DNA of 64,000 nt from Sphingobacteriales bacterium (lineage in GTDB: Bacteria; Bacteroidota; Bacteroidia; Chitinophagales; Chitinophagaceae): NCBI GenBank assembly GCA_016708305.1, contig JADJGB010000001.1, positions 372,001-436,000 on the forward strand, written 5' to 3'. The notes under the pieces are model-generated. The model had not been told where the DNA came from. It was given only the letters and a program-made list of their open reading frames with translations, and searched no databases. Below, piece after piece: positions 58,655 through 64,000 of this stretch (position 1 is its first letter; every line of letters begins with the position of its first letter). A program made the position numbers and the translations under genes.

Positions 58655-58700
58655 TGCATCTGCCCGCAGATATTAATTTTAAAAAACAACTGCGTTAACT

Positions 58701-58708
58701 TAAATTTG
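58701..58708 (+). promoter_or_regulatory. -7 box of the glmM promoter
   Basis: TAAATTTG fits TAnnTTTG; the glmM start is 68 nt downstream. A -33 TTG is not certain. Confidence 0.4.
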
Positions 58709-58775
58709 CAGATCGACTTCTACATCGCTTTTCTGTTTTATAGAGAAAGTTTTTTTAACATAAAACCTATTTGTT

Positions 58776-60180
58776 GTGGCCTTAATTAAAAGCATATCAG
58801 GAATTCGCGGTACCATTGGCGGTAAACCGGGAGAAACACTTTCACCGGTCGATATCGTAAAGTTTGCATCGGCATACAGTGTTATTTTGAAAAAAAATGC
58901 TGGCGCTAAAAAAGTAAAGGTGGTCATTGGCCGCGATGGGCGCATGAGCGGCGCTATGGTGAGCAATCTGGTATCACAAACCCTATGCGCAATGGGAATA
59001 GATGTAGTGGACCTGGGTTTGAGCACCACTCCGACGGTTGAAATAGCGGTACCCATGGAAAAAGCTGCTGGCGGCATCATCCTTACTGCCAGCCATAACC
59101 CTAAAGAATGGAATGCCCTAAAACTGCTGAACGAAAAAGGCGAATTTATATCTGCAGCTCTTGGACAAGAATTACTTGAAATAGCCGAAGCTGAAGATTT
59201 TGAATATGTTTCGGTGGATAAGCTGGGAAAAGTTTCCACAGACGACAACTATCTTAAAAATCATATTGATGCCATTCTTCAATATCCTTTGGTTAATAAA
59301 GAAACAATTGCCAAAAGAAATTTTAAAGTGGTGGTGGATGCCATCAACTCTACCGGAGCTATTTTTGTACCGGCATTGCTGAATGCTTTGGGAGTGGAAG
59401 ATATAATTGTGTTAAACGAAAATGTAACGGGTGATTTTGCACATAATCCGGAACCATTACCCAATCATTTGAGAGAGCTGAGTAATGCAGTAGTTAAGGA
59501 AAAGGCGCACTTAGGCATTGCCGTAGATCCCGATGTGGATCGTCTTTGCTTTGTAAATGAAGACGGCTCTATGTTTGGCGAAGAATATACATTAGTGGCA
59601 GTGGCCGATTATATTCTTAGCTATCACAAAAGTCAGCCTGAAGGAAAGGCTGGAAATACCGTGAGCAATATGAGCAGTACCAAAGCGCTCAAAGAGCTTA
59701 CCATTAAACATGGCGGAGAATATTTTCCATCGGCGGTAGGCGAGGTGAATGTGGTGAACAAAATGAAGGAGAAAAATGCGGTAATCGGCGGCGAAGGAAA
59801 TGGCGGTATCATTGTACCCGATTTTCATTACGGACGCGATGCTCTGATAGGTATTGCTTTATTTTTAACGCATTTGGCCAACCAAAAAGCAAGAGTATCA
59901 AGCAACTAAGAAATAAATATCCTGAATACTTCATCAGCAAAAACAAAATAGAACTCTCGCCCGAAACGAATTTGAAATCCATTTTGAAAAATAAAAGAAG
60001 TATAAAAAACAGCCAATCAATGACGAAGATGGCCTGAAGATTGAGTTTGACGAAGACTGGGTTCATCTGCGCCCATCCAATACCGAACCCATCATCCGTA
60101 TTTATTCCGAGAGCGATTTTGAGTTTAAGGCAAACAATATTGCGCAACGGCTGATGCAGGATATTAATGAAGCAAAATAA
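58776..60180 (+). CDS. glmM: Phosphoglucosamine mutase
   Basis: About 467 residues, starting with GTG (VALIKSISGIRGTIGGKPGE; an ATG is not available). Phosphohexomutase motifs: ILTASHNPKEWNALKLL (phosphoserine loop), DPDVDRLCFVNEDG (metal), EGNGGIIV and RPSNTEPIIRIYSE. The frame breaks near 59900; the C-terminal domain continues to 60180. It converts GlcN-6-P to GlcN-1-P for cell-wall precursors. Confidence 0.9.
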
Positions 60181-60249
60181 AACCTGATTTCTGCAAGGTT
60201 GCTTCAGCTTTTCAATAAAAACAGATATAAAACGCTGTAATTTTAACTT

Positions 60250-61385
60250 ATGACTAACTCAAAAAGAATATACTTTGATAATGCAGCTACCACACCGCTT
60301 GATAAAGAAGTGTTAGAAGCGATGATGCCTACCTCACCGAAAGGTTTGGCAATCCTTCATCCATTTATTCCTTTGGCAGAGAAACCCGGTTGGCAATAGA
60401 AAATGCCCGAAAATCGGTAGCCGGATTACTCAATGCCCATCCGGGCGAAATCTTTTTTACAAGCGGCGGCACCGAAAGTAATAACACAGCCATACTGAGC
60501 GCCATCAGAGACTTGGGCTGTACCCACATTATTACTTCGCCTATCGAACACCACGCTGTGCTGCATACGGTAGCACATTATGCAAGCCGGAAAACTATTT
60601 CTTTCAGTTTTGTAAAACTGTTGGCAGACGGTCATATTGACCTCAAAGATTTGGAAGCGCAACTGGCCGGACGTGAAGATAAATGCCTTGTTACGCTGAT
60701 GCATGCCAATAATGAAATAGGCAATCTGTTGAGTATGAACGTTGTAAGTGCGCTTTGCCGCAAATACAATGCAGTTTTTCATTCGGATTGTGTGCAGACG
60801 GTGGGGCATTATCCCATTGACCTCAGCCGTATGGATATTGATTTTATTTCGGCCTCCGGCCATAAATTTCATGGCCCTAAGGGGGTGGGCATACTGTATG
60901 TAAACAGCAATGTACAGGCTAAACCACTGCTGCACGGCGGCGGTCAGGAGCGCAATATGCGTGCCGGCACCGAAAACCTCTATGGTATTGTAGGCTTTGC
61001 AAGGGCATTGGAATTAGCGATGGAGCGGTACGAACAAGACTCGGCTTACATTAAAAAACTGAAGGCATACATGACGACGCAATTGCTGCAGCACCTGCCC
61101 GGCATTGGATTCAATGGTGATTATGACGGAAGTTGTCTTTATACCGTTTTAAATACCTCTGTACCTCAATCGGCAAAATCGGAAATGCTACTATTCAATC
61201 TGGATATTCATGGAATTTGTGTATCGGGCGGCAGCGCCTGCAGCAGCGGTGCCAGCCAGGGTTCGCATGTTATTAATGCGCTGAAACTTGATGACATTGG
61301 CGTTGCCGGTCGTTTTTCTTTTTGCAAGTACAATACGATGCAGGAAGTGGACAAGGTTGTGGAGGTTTTGACAGGGTTAATTTAA
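60250..61385 (+). CDS. IscS/NifS-type cysteine desulfurase
   Basis: About 380 residues. MTNSKRIYFDNAATTPLDKE at the start; frame broken near 60330 and 60375; PLP lysine in SASGHKFHGPKGVGILY; Cys in VSGGSACSSGASQGSHV. Group I class V desulfurase, distinct from SufS. It may serve tRNA thiolation or another sulfur pathway. Immediately after glmM. Confidence 0.88.
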
Positions 61386-61513
61386 CTTACCATTAACATA
61401 TTTTTAGCGTTTTTTTTAATATTTATCTTTTCACCAATTAGTTTTACTTTAGAGCCTGTTGAAGATTTATTTAGAACATGGAAACCATTTTTTAACGCTC
61501 AAAATTTAAAAAC

Positions 61514-61798
61514 GTGAAAAAATTGATATTAGTTTTATTGGGTTGCTTTATTATGGCAACCGGTTCTTTTGCCAATACAAATCTGCCAAAAGAAGATGAA
61601 AATTACTTGACAAACGACAAGGTAAACATCAATTTACAGCCAATTGAATTATCAATTAATGCCGCAACTTGTATTACCTATTCTACCTGGACTTGCCCAG
61701 ATGGAATTACTTGGGAAGGCTGGGCAATAGGAGATGATTGTGATGAAGCCGGAGAAATAATTGTTGATCTGTATGAACTTACCTGTGAAAATGACTAG
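61514..61798 (+). CDS. Small secreted four-cysteine protein
   Basis: 94 residues. Signal peptide to about residue 20 (MATGSFA), then an acidic linker and a C-terminal region of about 45 residues with four cysteines: NAATCITYSTWTCPDGITWE, DDCDEAG and LTCEND (two possible disulfides). No family recognised. 73 bp before a GLPGLI gene, itself just before an outer-membrane receptor-like gene. In frame. Confidence 0.7.
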   Translation: MKKLILVLLGCFIMATGSFANTNLPKEDENYLTNDKVNINLQPIELSINAATCITYSTWTCPDGITWEGWAIGDDCDEAGEIIVDLYELTCEND

Positions 61799-61871
61799 GA
61801 ATTGATTGATTAGATTGTACCGGAAAATAAATCTTATCAGGCTCTAATTTCTAAATATCATTGAAACATTT

Positions 61872-62720
61872 ATGAAAAAATATTGCCAAATAAAATTTAT
61901 GAAAATCAGTATGAGTAATATGATTGTAAGAATTTTTGTGATCATATTTTTTCTCCAACTCTTTGTAATTCATAATATTTTGGGACAAACAGAAGGTTCA
62001 GGAGTAGCAAAATATTTCATCACCATACATAAAAAAAATGCAATTCCTCAAAACTTTATGGGGGAGCTGGCTTTTGAGAGAATGAAAAGTATTTTTACAT
62101 TTGATAAAAACACTTTTGAGACTGGAATGAGAAAGGATACTGTTGACGAAAATGGCAATAAATTAATAATGGTTTCAAAAGGCAGGGTGACGGATAAAAT
62201 TGGAAGCATCGTATATTCAGACTTTAATGAGAATAAGCAGGTTTTAAGGTATTTTATTTCCAAAAAGCCGTTCATAATTATTGATACTTTTGTCATGCCA
62301 AAATGGACAATAACGGCTGAACTTAAAGAAATTAACAGGTTTAAATGCCAAAGTGCTACAACCCACCTTTTTGGACGAGATTATAAGGTTTGGTTTACCA
62401 CAGACGTTCCTGTAAGTTTTGGGCCATGGAGATTAGTGGGTCTTCCCGGTCTGGTTGTCGAAGCTCATTCTCTGGATCAGGAGGTGCAGTTTTCACTTTC
62501 CTCTGTTAGCATTTTGGAGAAAGAAGAAAAAATAGAAGCTCCATCTAATGGGGATATTATTCATGGGTACAAAGCTTTTCATGAATTAGAAGAAAAAAAG
62601 CTGGAAGAAAAAAGAAAATTTTTTCAGAGCAGAGTAAGTGAAGTTACCCAGAAACATAAAGGGGTACAAGTTGGATTAATAAATGTATCATTCAACCGGT
62701 TTGAAAAGTCATTGGATTAA
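61872..62720 (+). CDS. GLPGLI family protein
   Basis: 282 residues, probably starting at one of the internal Met (MKISMSNMIVRIFVIIFFLQ). After the signal peptide (HNILGQ) comes a beta-rich body with KVWFTTDVPVSFGPWRLVGLPGLVVEAHS; the GLPGLV segment is the family signature. Exported, unknown function, typical of Bacteroidota and often next to outer-membrane receptors. In frame; the C-terminus is highly charged. Confidence 0.9.
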   Translation: MKKYCQIKFMKISMSNMIVRIFVIIFFLQLFVIHNILGQTEGSGVAKYFITIHKKNAIPQNFMGELAFERMKSIFTFDKNTFETGMRKDTVDENGNKLIMVSKGRVTDKIGSIVYSDFNENKQVLRYFISKKPFIIIDTFVMPKWTITAELKEINRFKCQSATTHLFGRDYKVWFTTDVPVSFGPWRLVGLPGLVVEAHSLDQEVQFSLSSVSILEKEEKIEAPSNGDIIHGYKAFHELEEKKLEEKRKFFQSRVSEVTQKHKGVQVGLINVSFNRFEKSLD

Positions 62721-62742
62721 TTAGATTTGTAAAAAAAAGTAG

Positions 62743-64000
62743 TTGGGTAAGCACATTCCATTCCTAATTTCTGTTTGCTTCATCATTTCCTTCTTCCCAT
62801 TTTCTTCTGAAGCTCAAAATGATATTTATATCTCGGGGCAGGTTGTTTATGCGTCAAAAACACCGGTTGCCAATGTTAACATTATTGTACATCGCACACA
62901 AGACAGTCTCGCCGTAGCATTTACCCAGTCTAATCAACAGGGTAAATTTGCAATCCAATATCAGGGCCAGTTGCCTGTTTTTATCAGTGCATCGGCCTTG
63001 GGGTACGAAAGGATGTTCAAAAAAATTGACAGCGCCGATAGCGCATCGGCGATTCAATTTGTTTTAAACAGAGGAATCAAGGTGCTGGAAGAGGTGATTG
63101 TTACCTATGTTCCCAAAATACAGGTACGAGGCGATACCACCAGCTACAAACTCTCTTCTTTTCTGGCAGGCAATGAACGCAATTTGGAAGAGGCATTGGC
63201 AAAGCTACCCGGGTTCAGTATCAATGAACAAGGACAAATCAGCGTCAATGGCAGGGCTATTCAGAAACTGTTGTTGGAGGGTGACGATTTGATGAGCACC
63301 AATTACACTGCTTTATCCAAAAATATGTCGCCCGGAAGTATTAATCAGGTACAGGTGCTCGATAAATACCTGAATGACCGAATGATGAAGGGTATTGAAA
63401 AAACGGATGATATAGCGGTAAACCTCACTTTCAAAAAGGAGTTTAAAAATGTGTTTTTTGGCGACATCCTGGCCGAAGGTGGTGAAGGGAAATATTATAA
63501 CGGTGTTGCAAATGGTATTTTTATTTCAAAGCCGGTAAAAGCCTATTTAATGGGTAGCGCCAATAATATTGGCAGGCAATCTTCCTTTATGAGCTACAGT
63601 ACGTTTAACCCTCAGTCCACATTGGCCATTCCCTATAATCCTATGTTGATGAGCAAAAATTAGTGGATATAGCATCGAGCGGCATTCCGATGATTGAAGA
63701 AAATCGGACGGTGTTTAACAATACTCATGCCGCCTCGCTCAATTTGTTACAAAACTTTTCGAAAAAGCTCAACATGAAATTTAATATTAGTGTCACCGGC
63801 GATAAAAATACTCAAACCAGCCAAAAACATACTGAACTATTTTTTAATAAAGACACTATCGCTTATTTTGAAAGTAATGATTGGATAACAAAGCCAAAAA
63901 CAGCCGAAGGCCAGATAGAGGCAGAATATTATTTTTCTGATAAATCAAGGCTGAAATACATAGGCAAAGGAGCAACGAACGTAAGTAATGAGGCTTCCCA
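62743..64000 (+). CDS. TonB-receptor-like outer-membrane protein, cut by window edge
   Basis: At least 415 residues, running off the right edge. The start is a TTG (62743); a stop lies just upstream. Signal peptide to about residue 25 (FPFSSEAQ), then a carboxypeptidase-regulatory-like beta domain (ISGQVVYASKTPVANVNIIV) and a plug-like region (LEEALAKLPGFSINEQGQIS, VNGRAIQKLLLEGDDLMS), then barrel strands. The frame breaks near 63660 and continues LVDIASSGIPMIEENRTVFN. It follows the GLPGLI gene by 22 bp, the known pairing. Confidence 0.83.

Overview
The window looks like a chromosomal segment of a Bacteroidota bacterium, most like Chitinophagaceae or Sphingobacteriales. The evidence is AT-rich DNA, Bacteroidota-type promoters (TTG about 19 nt upstream of TAnnTTTG), a GH97 glucosidase, the lineage-typical SerA with a TPKKMGAQT motif, Bat proteins, ISAon1-type and IS630-type insertion sequences, a RAYT, and a GLPGLI/outer-membrane gene pair. 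I inferred this from the sequence only; no search was run. Many genes are split by one-base changes in homopolymer runs, in housekeeping and accessory genes alike. I treat most of these as sequencing or assembly errors and annotate the whole gene span.

Layout. 0-8 kb (minus strand): a GH97 glucosidase cut by the window edge, then a tight cassette of three small membrane proteins, a permuted papain-like protein and two paralogous exported proteins, one of them split by an IS630 copy. A lipoprotein lies upstream. 8-18 kb: housekeeping genes, namely an MsbA-type ABC exporter, rbfA, a LolC/E-like permease, ffh, rpsP, rimM, dinB, a CorC/HlyC protein and a PAP2 phosphatase. 18.5-31.3 kb: an accessory region with a type I restriction-modification locus whose genes are interleaved with a GxxExxY gene, a DUF1016 nuclease, REP-like hairpins and a broken RAYT. 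Its hsdR is interrupted by a second IS630 copy, and an ISL3-type element sits in a DUF1573 remnant.

31-45 kb: serC-serA, a class A beta-lactamase-like hydrolase, a pair of large exported proteins, a DUF2089-Yip1-hydrolase-PH operon with three dyads in its promoter, a 2H-phosphoesterase relative lacking both catalytic histidines, a class D beta-lactamase and a two-gene Bat remnant. 45-49 kb: apaG, ridA, korA (without korB), a beta-propeller protein and a tiny alanine-rich lipoprotein. 49-56 kb: a complete SUF iron-sulfur operon (sufB, four-helix-bundle gene, sufC, sufD, sufS, sufE, sufT-like, rrf2) with a perfect dyad in its promoter. 56-61 kb: tsaB, an ArsR regulator, a tandem rhodanese, glmM and a second cysteine desulfurase. 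61.5-64 kb: a small four-cysteine secreted protein, a GLPGLI protein and an outer-membrane receptor-like protein running off the right edge.

The candidates most worth following as undescribed systems are the 2.1-7.4 kb membrane/papain-like cassette, the 61.5-64 kb cysteine peptide-GLPGLI-outer membrane trio, and the layered restriction-modification locus.
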